Of a DNA stretch of 64,000 nucleotides, positions 12,624 through 24,689 are shown piece by piece (within the stretch, counting starts at the first letter, position 1; the number at the start of each line of letters is the position of its first letter). Position numbers and translations under genes: made by a program. The notes below the pieces were generated by a model, which saw only the letters and a program-made list of their open reading frames with translations, did not search any database and was not told the origin of the DNA. Origin of the DNA: Naganishia liquefaciens (Eukaryota; Basidiomycota; Tremellomycetes; Filobasidiales; Filobasidiaceae). Location: contig BLZA01000032.1 in assembly GCA_013423385.1 (NCBI GenBank), forward strand, positions 186,001 through 250,000. The letters run 5' to 3'.

Positions 12624-13635
12624 CAGTCTGATAAACTTCTTGCACCCCTTTTGTTCTCTTCGACGATCATCTCCGCCGAGCCGATGTCGAGATTCGCACC
12701 ACCGCCTCGACTTGCTTCCACTTCGAACCTACATCGCCGCAGTTGGTCATACATCTGTGAATACAGTTGGGACCCGCTCCCGCTCCGAATGTCATGTCCG
12801 CTGACAGTGCGTAGACACCAGCAAACCAGCGACCCAGACCTTTCTCACGTGCCTTCACCCTCGATCTTAGCGGGACACCTCTGATCCTCCCCCGCGCCCG
12901 GTCTTGTCAGCCGAAGACGTTCCAAAGCAGAAACTCACGAGACAAAGACTACGTCAGGCCACGAGCACGTAACTCTAGCAGAATATCCCTAAGGAATTCT
13001 GCTCCTGACCATGTCAATGACTCTTGAGTTTCTCCGTTGGTCGCGAGAAGATGGGCGAAAACCTGGCGTGAGAAGAATGTGCAGAGTGCTGGCAAGTCGG
13101 CAAGGGCTAGCATCGCTTGAAACGAGAGGTGGACTATGGTGCAAGAATGTGCAGACGGAATGACACGATTCGGATTACGCAGTCTCGTTCAGCGGGTGAA
13201 GTGAAATGCGCGTCGTGCTGCGAGATCTGACAGCCCATAAGACGAAGACAAAATCGGATCTGCCTGCATTGAGCAAGGTCGGAGACTGTTCAGCCAGTGA
13301 GGCCGAGCCAAGCCGAGAACTGAGCGAATTCGAAGTGGACCGTTCGAGTGTCATCGCGATGCGGCCAGGCTCAGGAGAGTCCGTCACCTGGCGATCTGCT
13401 GTCAAGGCCATTCTTTATCCTGCTCCGGGTAAGTCAAGCCGCGTTTGTCCGAGATGGGCGAGCCTTTCCTTTGTAGACGCCTGGAACCGCCAGAGCCCCA
13501 CTTGATCCGTCCCGCGAGCCCGACACCTCCATGCGATAGACTCCCTCGGCCCATTCCTTGCCAAAACGAGGAATGACGCGACTCCCTCGGTACGTCCTCC
13601 ATCCATAGCCAAGGAACAGCAAGCGGGGAGTTGGA
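12624..13635. other. Gene-poor intergenic
   Basis: About 1 kb downstream of NUF2. Open frames on both strands are short and show no recognisable protein. A GT-rich donor-like site follows an open stretch at 13206-13430 on the plus strand, but no joining exon of credible content was found. Confidence 0.4.
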
Positions 13636-14021
13636 ATGTTCGAGGTCTTCAAGACCGAAGTCTCATCAACCTCTAACCTTTCGACCATCAATGGCAGCCC
13701 TGACCAACCATACGGCGATCAGGACACGCCTTCCGGGCACCCAGTATCGGCTGTCACCTTTTACCCAACCCCTTTCGGCGTCGGGTAAGTGAGGAACAAA
13801 ACACAGCTGTTTGACCAGCCGGCACACCAGATTGGCCCGCGGCGATGACTATCGAATGGGCTTTCGCCGGGAATCGCGCCTGCTCTACCAGCTGATCTCG
13901 TCTCGCAACGGTATGTCACGTTAGAGGGGTAGCACGGCGAGTTGATCTCCTGACAATGTGATGATTGGCTGACAAGCCTGTTTCTTTTCATCCCATAGGG
14001 GAATCGAAAAAGCGAGCGTAG
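13636..14021 (+). CDS. Possible small unrecognised gene (weak)
   Basis: Weak candidate for a protein of about 80 residues. Exon 1 starts at ATG 13636 (MFEVFKTEVSSTSNLS) and ends in TFYPTPFGV before a GTAAGT donor near 13786. Exon 2 starts after CACACCAG near 13830 and reads GDDYRMGFRRESRLLYQLIS before a GTATGT donor near 13911. Exon 3 starts after CCCATAG at 13999 and stops at 14021. Two introns with good consensus join in phase, which is the only support. No family is recognised and the reading could be chance in a gene-poor stretch, or part of a longer gene with undetected 5' exons. Confidence 0.25.
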
Positions 14022-14981
14022 GAAAGGGAGCGCCCAAGAACTGCCCTATTCTGGGGGGAAAGGGCGAAATTGACAGCGTCGGATGACTCCGAGCTGGCCA
14101 AAGATACGGTATCCCCCATCCGGTTCCAGCCATCAAGCACCGGGGCAGCACAAGACGAGTTCGAGCGTTGAACCACAGATTCGACACCGACCGTCGTACA
14201 CACCTGATCCAGCATTCCTGTCGGCGAACGAGGGGACCCGATCGTGAAGGTCTCTTTTGATCCCCAGCTTTAGAGCAGCCATCAAGCGAATCCAAATCCA
14301 ACCACGACTCCAGACTGCAGCCGTTCGAGGTTGGATGATCAAACTGAGATTTATGAACTGTTGAGGACAGAATAAGGTTCAGCTGCCACCTCTGCTTACC
14401 GGAACCAACTCACCTTAGGGTTAGATTCTTCACCGTTGTACCGAAGTACAAGGATTCGGAAGAACGGGTCCATCCGCAAGTTCCCACTATACTGCTGTTC
14501 CTTGAGGATATCTCCGGACGACCCTGTGATACGACAGAGTGAGAGCGCGCTGGAAGAGGTGTTCCGCTTGAAGGCATCGTGCCGATAGGAGGTGAATGGA
14601 TCGGTTTGAGGATGACTTGACGCGAAAGACCGATGGGCTCAAGGCTGCAAGGCGATTTGCGCAAGCACTCGGACGGTCTGGAGAGCACTGTACCGATTCG
14701 CACCGTGGCGTTGGCAGGACAAGGCGCGGCGCAGGATGAAGCGAATTGCTAGGGTTATGTCAACCACAGAGCTCTAAAGAAGAATCATTCAAGCCGCACG
14801 CGTTCCGGCTGTCTCGATCGTCCGGGCGTGTAAGGTTGAATGACGTTCTACGCGACACTGCAAAGTCACTGCAAGGGCTTGAACAACTGCTTGAACATCA
14901 TGGCATGTACAAAAATGTCAAATCGTCACGCATCATTAATTCACGTAAAAGAGTGTCCGTTCGCCATCGCGCCAATTCTAA
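14022..14981. other. Gene-poor intergenic
   Basis: About 960 bases downstream of the large serine-rich gene on the minus strand. Nothing recognisable; the minus-strand frame at 14410-14703 is followed by a GTGAGT donor but its content looks random. Confidence 0.4.
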
Positions 14982-17900
14982 TCACAACAATGCGCCGATG
15001 GAAGCAAAGCCCACACACATCGCGGGTATAAAGATACCGGCACTGGCTACAGCAGCCCAGCGGTTCCGCTTCACCCACTTGTCCGGCTCGTCGCGGGTCA
15101 TGGGAGGAAGCATTGGTCGTTTACTGGTTGACGCAGAGGCAGGAGATACAGTCTGTCTTCGCAAGCGCGCCGCTTGAGCATGTTGCCACGAAAGGCCAAG
15201 GTGGATGGCGTTGGTGCTGGATGAGAAGTAGCCAGCGGGAGAAAGAGCCCAACCACCGAGAAGCCAGACCCCTGATCAGATACGTCAGTAACCAAAGATA
15301 TGCATACTTCCACGCAACTTACAAGGACCTAGCAAGAAACCGAGAAGGAAGAATAGTTTCGCCGGTTGCAGTTCTCGACAATGCATGTTGATCATCGCTT
15401 GAGAGTCCCTGTGGCTTGGATTCGCCATTCTCCCACACGCCGGTGAGTGGTAGATAGGCGTGATAGACGAGTCGAGCATCGTGTCTTCGTCACCGCGGGG
15501 AGCAACAGCTTCCGGTCTGGCATCGGCTTTCCACGGTTCCCCGACGGTCGTGGCGCTTGGAGATCGGTACATCGTAGGCGACTGAGAAGTTGTGGGCGAA
15601 AGCGCAGCGGACGTCAGAATTCCCACAGCCGGTCGTCGCCCGAGCGAAGAGCTCAGGAGAGGCGGAACGAGATGCGCTTCGTTCTGCGCCGCCATTCTGA
15701 GCTGGAGCAGTTGCGAAGCTTGATGATGCAGCTTGTTCTCCGATTCGGTGTCATCCGCGATTGCGTTGGCCTTTTCTTTTCCTTTGCGATTGACATCTTC
15801 TGCCCAACCAACATGAAGGCCGAGTCCGTGCAGAGGACCACGTGTATCTCTGCCCTGCTCGTCGATACGAGTCCGCTCTTCCAAACTGGAAGCATGCAGG
15901 TCTTGCATTGACTTGACTTTCCTGGCGGAGAGGTGAATTGGCGCGGGAGGCTGAATGCCAAGTCCCGTTGGTGACATGAACACTGAAGGCTGAAGGCGGT
16001 CAGTAGCGTTGAGAGCGTTATGGCGGTGGTGCAGGGGTTCGTTTGGCGAGATGCCGGGCGTGGGCGAGAGGATGTTGCGGGAATCCGAGAAGGGCGTCTG
16101 TTTGCCGTCGTCCAGCGACAGCGCCGGCTGCCCTAGAGGCTGCCGCAGATCTTGATGGATTCCCGAAGCTCGCATTATGATTCCTGGGGACTTGATGTGA
16201 TGTTCCGGTGTCTGAGGGGAGAAGGAAGTCGCCGAGAATGGAGAGTAACGATCCCTCGTCCTTGCTGTCAAAGGCATTGGCAAGGGAAGAGGTGAGAGCC
16301 AATGGCTTGTCGATGGAGTGCTGATGGTCGTCATTCCTGGCGTCGACTCCGCGGAGCAGGCTTCCAAAGACCGTTCCATGAATGGAGGATCGAGGGTCAT
16401 AATAGGCGTCGCCTGAGGTATCGACTCTTGCTCGCTCGCTCGGCGCAAGGATTGTGCGAGTCGGCTTGGTACTAGACTCTCCTGGCTGACTTTCTCCAGT
16501 ATTCGGTCTTTGCCACCCGTGAGAGCGGTCAAGAACGGCTGCCAGCTCCTTTTCTCCTTTAAAGGTGGATTTGGAGTCGCTGCTGGAGCATTGACCATCT
16601 TCCCTTTCGCCTGCCCGGTCTCTGGTGGCAGGCTTGACACTGGTATTTTGCTTTCGTCCCCCCCACGCCCAAGGCTGCAGGCAAACGAGATTAGCGACGA
16701 ATACGTGTGACAAGCAACCCAATACTTACCCAAAACCCCGTTCAGTCTCGTTTTCTGCGTCAGCCTTGGTTTCATCTCTCCACCATTGTCGAACTCCTTT
16801 CGACCAATTCGTCTTTGTCGGTCGTCCAGGTGAAGCACCAGCGGCGTCTTCATGGATGATGACCGGCGAGGTGGGTCGCGACATGGATCGTCCATGCGGC
16901 AGAGCGATTTGACCAGCGCTGAGTCCAAAGTCGCTCTTGACTTTGCGAACGGATCTCATCGTTGGCGGCTCGTTAAGAGGATGGTTGAAGAATAACCTCC
17001 GCTCCAGCTCGAGACTATCCATCTCTCGTTCATCCGAGTGATGATCGCTGCTGCTGCCTTGAGAATTGTCCCTGGTAACGCTTGGCCTCTCTGGCACCAC
17101 CGAGTCTTGGTATGACGATAATGATGGCTGTCGGGCATGGCCCATAGGATCATAGACGGCAATCATAATACCGTTCGCTATGGCTCGCGAATCCTGGTGG
17201 TTTGTCTCGATCTCAGGTGACCTACCCGTGGTACTCGCGCTGGAGCTGGTAATTGGCGAGACGGAGTGTCGATCTTGATGGTTGGCTGATTGTACATGCT
17301 CATCCAGCATCTCCAAGACATCGCGGTGAATAGAGGAGGTTTCAGAGGCCGGCGCGTCAGATATCCGTCCCTCCAGCGCGGTATGGTAAGATATGGTTGA
17401 TGATGCTGCAGAGCCAATGTCGCCATCCCGCGGCACAAGCGAGGGATTTGAAGATCTCGTCGCAAGCGTGCCTCGCGCTGCTTGAGCAGGTCGTTCAACG
17501 TGTTGAGGGGTAGTCTTTTCCGCGCGCATCATGGAATATCGCTTTCTTGTTTTGCTTTCCCGTAATATAGGTGCGTCTTCCAGTGCGGGCGGTTGTTCGA
17601 TGACAACTCCTCCTCGTTTCGACGCATCAGTCTGGTTATGATCGACCACGTGTACCGACGCCTCTTCGCGGAACAAAGAGCCTTCCTCGAGCTTGAGACC
17701 GGCTACGAGGAACGCTCTGGCTCTTCGTCGTACTGCACGAGCGTGCTTATCATCGCTAGCGAGGGCAACTTCCGGGTCGACTTGCTTAGGAGCGTAACGT
17801 CCCCCGCGAAGCGTAGCGCTGCTGTCGGTTTGCAATGTCCGGAATCCGAACGTACCGGAGTAAGATTGATTGCCGTCTCCATGGGCAGTGTATCCAGTTG

Positions 17901-19686
17901 TCTCGAAAGCATCTTCCAGAGAGATACGCTGTTGTCTCCGACTGCCAACACTCATCCTAAAGTTGAACGCCTCTCCGCTCAAGACTCTCGGTCCGCCAAG
18001 ATGCTCCCCGCCAGACGAGCACGAGCTCGACGACTTTGAAGGTGATCCGTTGTTGATGATTGCGCCGAGAGATGAAAGCGATGACGACGTAGTTGAAGAA
18101 GAATGCGTACGCAGATGGGCAGGCAGTGAAGACAGAGACGCCCTTGACTGGCCACTGTGCCTCGGACGAACGATGGAGCCTCGGCTCTTCTCGCTCGCCC
18201 CTTCTTCGATAATCGATAGCTCCTCGATTTCGTCGCCCGGTACTGTTTTTTCCACTGCGGGCGGTGTCCCAGAGCTGCATATGCTCCATCGGCTTCTTCG
18301 ATGCGAACGATCCGCAGCATCTGCAGGCGAGCCAGGCGATCCTCCTTTAGTAACGGCAACCAAAGTGAGTGGCTTGAACCCGCCGCTCATCACCTTTTGC
18401 CTTGGAAGAGCTGAAGGCGGTCCTGCCGTAATAGTGTCCGAGGAAGCGGGACTCGCAAGCGAAGGATGATGTGCACCGGTAACGAAACTCGACAATCTGC
18501 GATGGTGACCGGCCCTACCCGTCGCCGCCGGATTCGGTGCACCGCCGATCGCGTGAGACGCGCTGGCCGCTGGAGCACTGTGAGGTGTCGATGGCAAGAC
18601 CTCAGGTCCAGCCGAGGGGACCGGTGACACCAATCCCGCTCGGTACAAGGCCCAGCTACGGCGTTTCTCCCTTCCTTCGCGTCTCGCAGCTGCAAGGTCG
18701 ACTTCGGGCACAGCGGAGACGAGCTGCTCCATGGTATCTTCGGGCTCCTCCACCGTGATAGGAACACCCCCTCCCGGAGACATAGTCGTGGTCGCGAGGT
18801 GAGCGTGCAGATGGCCGAAATCCCTGGAATGCCGTCGCAGGAAACGCTCCTTGCTGAAGACCTCTCGAGGATCGTGTTTCTTGGCTTCGTCATCCGAGTC
18901 CTCTGCATTCTGCGACAAATGCTCCTCTCTCTTGACCACATCCAAAACAGGCCCTTGCGCGGAGGACAGCGGATCACTGTGCGATCGGGGGATCGGTGCC
19001 ATGCCGCTATTCTGGATGCTGTCGACGCCGCAAGACTTGCTTTCCTTTACCCTGCCTTGCACTTCCAGCACGACTTCCTCCTCGCTGAAATCTGGTGTCG
19101 AGTCATCGATAGTCGACTGCGCCTCCTGGCGGCTGTCACGTCTCGTTCCCGTCCTGCTGACGTTCGTCTTTGGCGGTGTGCCTGACTTGAGCTGAAATTC
19201 CGAGCGAAGAGACCGTGTAGAATTTTCCGACCGCTTCAACCTCACCTGCCTGCCACCTAGACCCTTCTGGAAACTCGTCTTCTTCTTCAATCCCCTTTCC
19301 GAAAGACCCGCTCCGAGTCTGCTTCCCCTATCGGCTCCTTTCGAATTGCCAAGATCGTCCCGCAGAATACCGCGACTCTCTTTTCTACCCAGCGATTTGC
19401 TACTCCTGGACGAGCTTGACTCAAAGACATCGTTTGATGACTTCTCCTCTGTACTGCGGGTTTTCGCGGGAGCAGCGTTGATGCGATTCGTGGCACTGAT
19501 CAACGGGAACGATTTTGAATTGCGGAGTCGCTTGTTCGCCGCTTCGGTGGATGCTACAGGCGGGGTATATGCTTCAGGGCTGGTGGGCGGTGTTGCGAGG
19601 CGTTGTTGTAAGATGGTCGGTGGTGGTGGAGTCAAAGAGAGGGAATCGTCGGTATAGATCGGGCGATGGGGATAATGAATCTGCAT
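14982..19686 (-). CDS. Large serine-rich protein with C-terminal membrane hairpin
   Basis: Function unknown. Three exons, 16730-19686, 15323-16674 and 14982-15271, join in perfect phase to a protein of 1532 residues. Most of it is low-complexity and disordered: Ser, Pro, Arg and Thr rich, with many RRxS and SP motifs that could be kinase sites (inference). The C terminus is different: KLFFLLGFLLGPWVWLLGGW forms one hydrophobic segment, then after about 60 residues with a basic loop (RDEPDKWVKRNRW) comes a second, AAVASAGIFIPAMCVGFASI, ending five residues later. The protein should be anchored by this C-terminal pair with a huge cytosolic N domain. The N terminus begins MQIHYPHRPIYTDDSLSL with no signal peptide. 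No enzyme motif was found. The second intron splits the conserved GPWVW tryptophan codon, which supports the model. Confidence 0.8.
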
Positions 19687-21302
19687 CTTTGTATGATGAT
19701 CGGCTGTGAGGGGTCAGGACAGAGCTTCTCCGAAGAGGTCTAAGTTGACGTACGTGTCGTGTGTGTTCAAAGGTAAGAAACGATAGAGAATGTGATGTAA
19801 ATGAGTGTGTAGTAAAGAGCGTGTTTGTGTCGTGAAGTATCCATCCAGGGTTTTCGTTGTCCTTTCAGGAGAACGGCGTATGTCGCATCTCTCTGAGCTG
19901 CTTCAGGAGCGTATAGCGAGGTGGATTGAGGAAATTATATGATGAACGAGAGAGGGGGAAGCAGTCAAGGGCGGACAAAGGTGGATTGATCGTCACCATC
20001 GACTCGACTTTACAACGTTTGAGCCGTCCCTCCTGTTTTGAATTTCCCTCAGCGTGACGCGCCGGATACACCCGACAGCCGGCTACTCCGCTGAAGCAGA
20101 CTTGAAACGCGAGATTTTTCTTGCAGGAGGCAGCGTCCCAGAACTTGTAGGGGGCAGTCTTATTCTTAGAATGCCCTCCAGTCCTCTTCAGATCACGAAG
20201 AGGCTGGTCGAGAGTCCCGTCAACAGAGAAGTCAACGATGCAAACGACGAAATTCAAGCAAACCCGCGAATGACGCGGCGATGGAATCTCCCTCAACTTC
20301 ACGTAATCCTGCACGTGATGGGGTAGCTAACTGGGCCAGCTATTGAGCCCTCCGGAGGCTCAGAAGCCTTCTGGTACGGCAAGCTGTGTGGGTGTTAAGA
20401 CGATTAGCGAGACACACGGCCGGAGACACCGTCGAAGAGCATTAGATGGTCAATCCAGACGGTGATGAGCATGAGTTCAAGTCGGCCATGCGAGTCCGAA
20501 GCCTTCATGATTCTGCGTATCTGTAACGAGGATCAAAGGGCTCATAGCACAATTCTGCAAGGAAAGGCTCAGTCCTTCGGCGGCAGTTTCCCTGATGCAA
20601 TTTTGCAAATTCAAATGGCGTGTCAATGTTGAATGGTTCACCCTCAGGAATGGTGAAGGAAATCCGACACCAGTGCCTCACAGCACTGTAGCTCTGCTCA
20701 CCCTGAAAGGCTGCCCAGAAGAGCTATTAGAATTGATCAGGGACACTTGAATGGTGATTTAGCTGGGTCATCAGACTCTGGGCCTACTCTAGGCAGCTCC
20801 CCAAGCTCACGTGTTCACCGCGTGTTAGCAATACAAACGAATGCATCCGAATATAGCATAATGCAGTCGTACTTTTTGAGCTTCCAACATATAGTTGGAC
20901 TGGCCTAGCTGAAAGACTGCATCAAGTCGTCTTGCTCTATAGAGTGACGCATCTTGCAATCAACGCCGCATCATCAGTCGCTAGAGCCAGGTCGTTCATC
21001 AAACCATCAAAATGTTCTGAAACACGCGCAGACGGTTCTCCTATTGCAATCGATTATTTGTTCTCAAATGACTATGCTCGCTGCCGACTGTTTCCGCGGC
21101 TTCCATTGGCTTCTACTGGCTTCCATCACGGCATAATCCCATTCGGTTGTATGAGTTGATGAGATACATTGTCAGACTATCAAGCTTGCCACGGTGGCAT
21201 ACAGCAAGGCGATGATGACCATCGCTACCACTCCAGATCTCCCTCGTCTTCATTCGCGCCCGGCTTCCACAACGGCCCAGCATTAGTCTCAAGCTGAATA
21301 AA
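19687..21302. other. Divergent intergenic upstream of serine-rich gene and first GT18 gene
   Basis: About 1.6 kb between start codons facing away from each other. It should hold both promoters and 5' leaders. A minus-strand frame of 149 codons at 19865-20314 has no recognisable content and lies where the 5' leader of the large gene would be. Confidence 0.4.
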
Positions 21303-23759
21303 ATGCCACGGCCAGCGCCTTATCGACAACGCCTTCAACGGATCCGAATCCTCTTCTTCGTCTGGTTCTCAATTGTTGGCTCGTACCTCCTCATCACGCA
21401 CGCAGACCACACCATCCTTCCTGGTCTCACTTCATTCAAGTTCAGCACGGAATCCCTTGATCGATATGCTTATGCGAATGAGGATCCAATGGGGATGATG
21501 TCTTCGGACGCTGATGAACGCGGCGAAGGGGAAACAATATGGGAACCGCCGACGCGTACACTGTTGGTCGCCAAACGGCTGATAGACTCAGGTAGAGAGC
21601 ATTGCGCCGACTGGACAGCACCGGTGTATGACGAAGAGATGCGAGGCAGGCGAGATAGCCTTTGCTGGAAGGATACTCATCATAGGCAGATCAAGGGGTA
21701 CCTGAACAGGGCTGCGGTTGACAAGACTTATCGCGATCTATCGTAAGCCGACCTATGCTGTAGTTGATCTCCAGATTCTAATGCCCTGAAAGATGGCACA
21801 ACGAACTAATCCAGAGTAACATTCAATCTTTCTCAAATCTGTTGAACTGTCTGCCATACCTCGGGACGAATGTCATGCCAGAGGATTGTCATGACAATAT
21901 GCTAGCTGTGATAGTCACACACGATTGGTGGATGTGAGTGAAAAACAACGGCGTTCTACGAAAACCGCTGAGGAGGTCTGCTTTGTCAGAGACATGGCGC
22001 TCAAGAATGGTAGCAATAGTGGGGAAGCCGTCTGGCTGCAGTGAGCAGTTCTGACATGTTATTCTAGCCGAATACCGAGAGCTGATCTGGGTCGTGCCTT
22101 TTTTCAGCACAGTGGTGAGGGCAACCTTCGTACGAAAGACAATGCGCACCCTCATTGATTGGCTTATCATAGGTTGATACGCTACAAGAGGAGAATACTA
22201 CGATTATCAGCCTTTCGCACTGGAACTACAAAGCCCTAATCTTACTGCACAATGCAATGCCCGATGTCATGTGAGTCGCATATGTTATTCTCTGAAGCCC
22301 TGGATTGATCAGTGTGTACTGCGTGCCCAGTACCTCAATCTTCGCAGCAGACTTCCTTGTGACCTCTTGTGCCGCAGATCCCCGTTGCAGAGCAGACTTC
22401 CCGCCTGATTCGCCCGAAGTCGATGCCGTGCCACAGGAAGAGAGAGGAACAATCCCTTCTTGGAAGATGTTAGCAGTGACATATGTGAGCTCGCTGGTTC
22501 TGCATTGTCAAGCGGGTGCTGAACCAAGTTTGCGTGACGAAGTGGGGCGCGAGACCGCCAAACCACACAAAGACCGCTACGGAATTCGGCAACCGCCATG
22601 GGGACGGCTTCGCTTTCAATCCTCTGGGCAATCAGTGGACGATATCGTTAGAGCCCAAATACTCCTTGCAGGCTTTCCTCTGCTAACGCTGGGTACCTCT
22701 TTTAAGGCCTTTTCCTTATCCCAATCACACTTATATCCCAATGTCGCTGGAAAAGGCTTGTACGCAAATTGACGTCATTCCCCAGAGTGAACGCAAGGAC
22801 CAAGTCACTGTGCTCGGGAAGCTGTTCCGTGAGTCGAAACTCAGGGACTTATAAACAAATGCTTTCATGTACATCTCCTTGATCTTGTCGACAGAATACT
22901 TCTACCCTCATCGGACAGGAGCGGCCCTTCCGCTCGAAGTGTGGAGCTCTTTCAAGGAGCAAACACTCTTGAAACCCATCGCCAACGCTCGCACGTTGAA
23001 GGATGAAGATGTAGAGACAGACACCCCCGAGGGAATTGTCAATCGAGGTCCGGTCTCAATGGAAGAGTACAACGATCAAGTGGCGCATTCTAGAGCGTAT
23101 TTGGGAATCGGGAGGCCCGATATCTCGCCGTCGCCTTATGTTGCACTGTAAGGCGTAGTGAATCGGATCCAGTCGGAGATGAGCTGATGACATGCGGCTT
23201 CGGGTAGATGTGCAGGCGTCCCGGTCATTTTGCCGTACTACGGAGATACACCTGTGCTGGAAGGGTGGGATCTCTATCATCCGTAAGCTCGAAGTCTGAT
23301 CTCCTGGAGTATTCGGTAATAGGCGGCGGGCAACCTTGTGCAGTGACAAGGCCCAGCACGGCCCTGCTGCTTCGATAGGAGCACCTTACGTATACAGCTA
23401 CCATAAAGACGACGTCAGCGGTCTCTACGCTGCGGTCCGAGCTGCGAGGGACAACCCGATAGAGCGATAGTAAGTTGGTGCTGACAATGAGAAGATCTTT
23501 ATTTTGACACGATTTCTATAGTATTCCAGATGACATGCGTTACGAGCACGTCCATTCGGAAATCCTTAACCTATTAAACACCGACTGGCATGCGCGGGCG
23601 CAGCAAGTCGAGAATGAGAGGCAGTTACGAGGGGAGCCGCGACAAGCGCTGGTCCCGACATATGTTGTTGAACGGATGTTCCAGCGTGGGAATGGACGTA
23701 GACTTGATGAGGATGGCGAGGTGTCGAAAGTCCCCCCGAGATCGCGCGCAGAGATCTAG
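21303..23759 (+). CDS. GT18-like glycosyltransferase, tandem copy 1
   Basis: Predicted type II Golgi membrane enzyme. A short cytosolic N terminus (MPRPAPYRQRLQRIR) precedes one membrane anchor (ILFFVWFSIVGSYLLI) and a lumenal part with CADWTAPV and DSLCWKDTHHR. Downstream exons contain NTTIISLSHWNYKALILLHN, DFLVTSCAADPRCRADFPP, WGARPPNHTKTATEFGNRHG and NPLGNQWTISLE. The C-terminal domain resembles MGAT5-type family 18 transferases: HSRAYLGIGRPDISPSPYVA, CAGVPVILPYYGD, QHGPAASIGAPYVYSYHKDD, then RYIPDDMRYEHVHSEILNLL. In animals GT18 adds beta-1,6-GlcNAc to N-glycans; the fungal substrate is unknown. About ten short introns. It is followed by a close paralog in the same orientation. Family call rests on my recognition of the C-terminal pattern, not on a search. 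Confidence 0.75.
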
Positions 23760-24689
23760 ACATCTATCAATGACAGACTGCCGGCCTCGCGGAGACTTTG
23801 TGGATCGCGGTTGTCACAAACAAGCCAGCTGGGCCATATACCATATATCCATGATGCAACTGTGTGCACAGGAATCCCCTGATTTCAACTATCATTCACC
23901 GGAAAATGACTTATGGCTTATCAGTTCGCCTGTCTCCGACGCGACCATTGGGATGACTTTCCAGCTCGCGGGAGCTCGCACAGGATGATCAAGTCACAGC
24001 GAAGCCGATATCTTAATACCAGTCGTCCAAATCCTCAAAACGATGAAGATGAGCGTAGAGCGTGGGTACAAGATGTTTTCCGCGAATGCATTATGGTCAC
24101 AGACTTTGGCTCCACCGGAGGTTTTATGGCAATGACCCCAATCAATGCAGCAGTGAAACCCATATCATCTCGCTTGTCGATCCCCAGATTGCCGCCGCGC
24201 GCGGATGAATCGATTGCACGTGCCAACAATTATGAAGGTACCGTACAGTCGGCACGCCGGAGTAGAAGCCGAATAGCAACCACTCTTCCTGTCTGCAAAA
24301 GAGGAATGAATTGGCCTGTCGTGTGGTCATCGACAACGACGGGGGAAAGCACAATCATTTCAGTCAGGATGCAGAATTGCCAGATTATACTACCAAAATG
24401 TTCGCCCCCGCAAATCCCACTGGGAAGGTGTCTTTGCAGTACAGTTCTTCGGAAGACCTCGGTCCCGAACGATCTCATTTACGTTTGCGCTGGCAACGGA
24501 GGCTTATCTCGACCATATTCTCAAAGTTCTGCCCGGGAGCTTGGGTGAAGAAGCTGGTGAAGACTCGTTCGGGCATCTGTAATGCCATGGTGAACAACGA
24601 GACGACCAAACTGCCCAGTTGGAGACGCTGGGGTGACGTTCGAAGTCCATTCGCTCCTGTAACCCTCTTCAAGCTATTGTCTGCGTGGC
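23760..24689. other. Intergenic between the GT18 copies
   Basis: About 930 bases, containing the promoter of copy 2. A 211-codon plus-strand frame at 23913-24548 shows no recognisable domain and no similarity to the flanking genes, so it is not called. Confidence 0.4.

Noticed and set aside
19865-20314. 149-codon minus-strand frame upstream of the serine-rich gene
   Set aside because: No recognisable content; lies in the probable 5' leader/promoter.
23913-24548. 211-codon plus-strand frame between the GT18 genes
   Set aside because: No domain, no splice support, and no resemblance to neighbours; likely chance.
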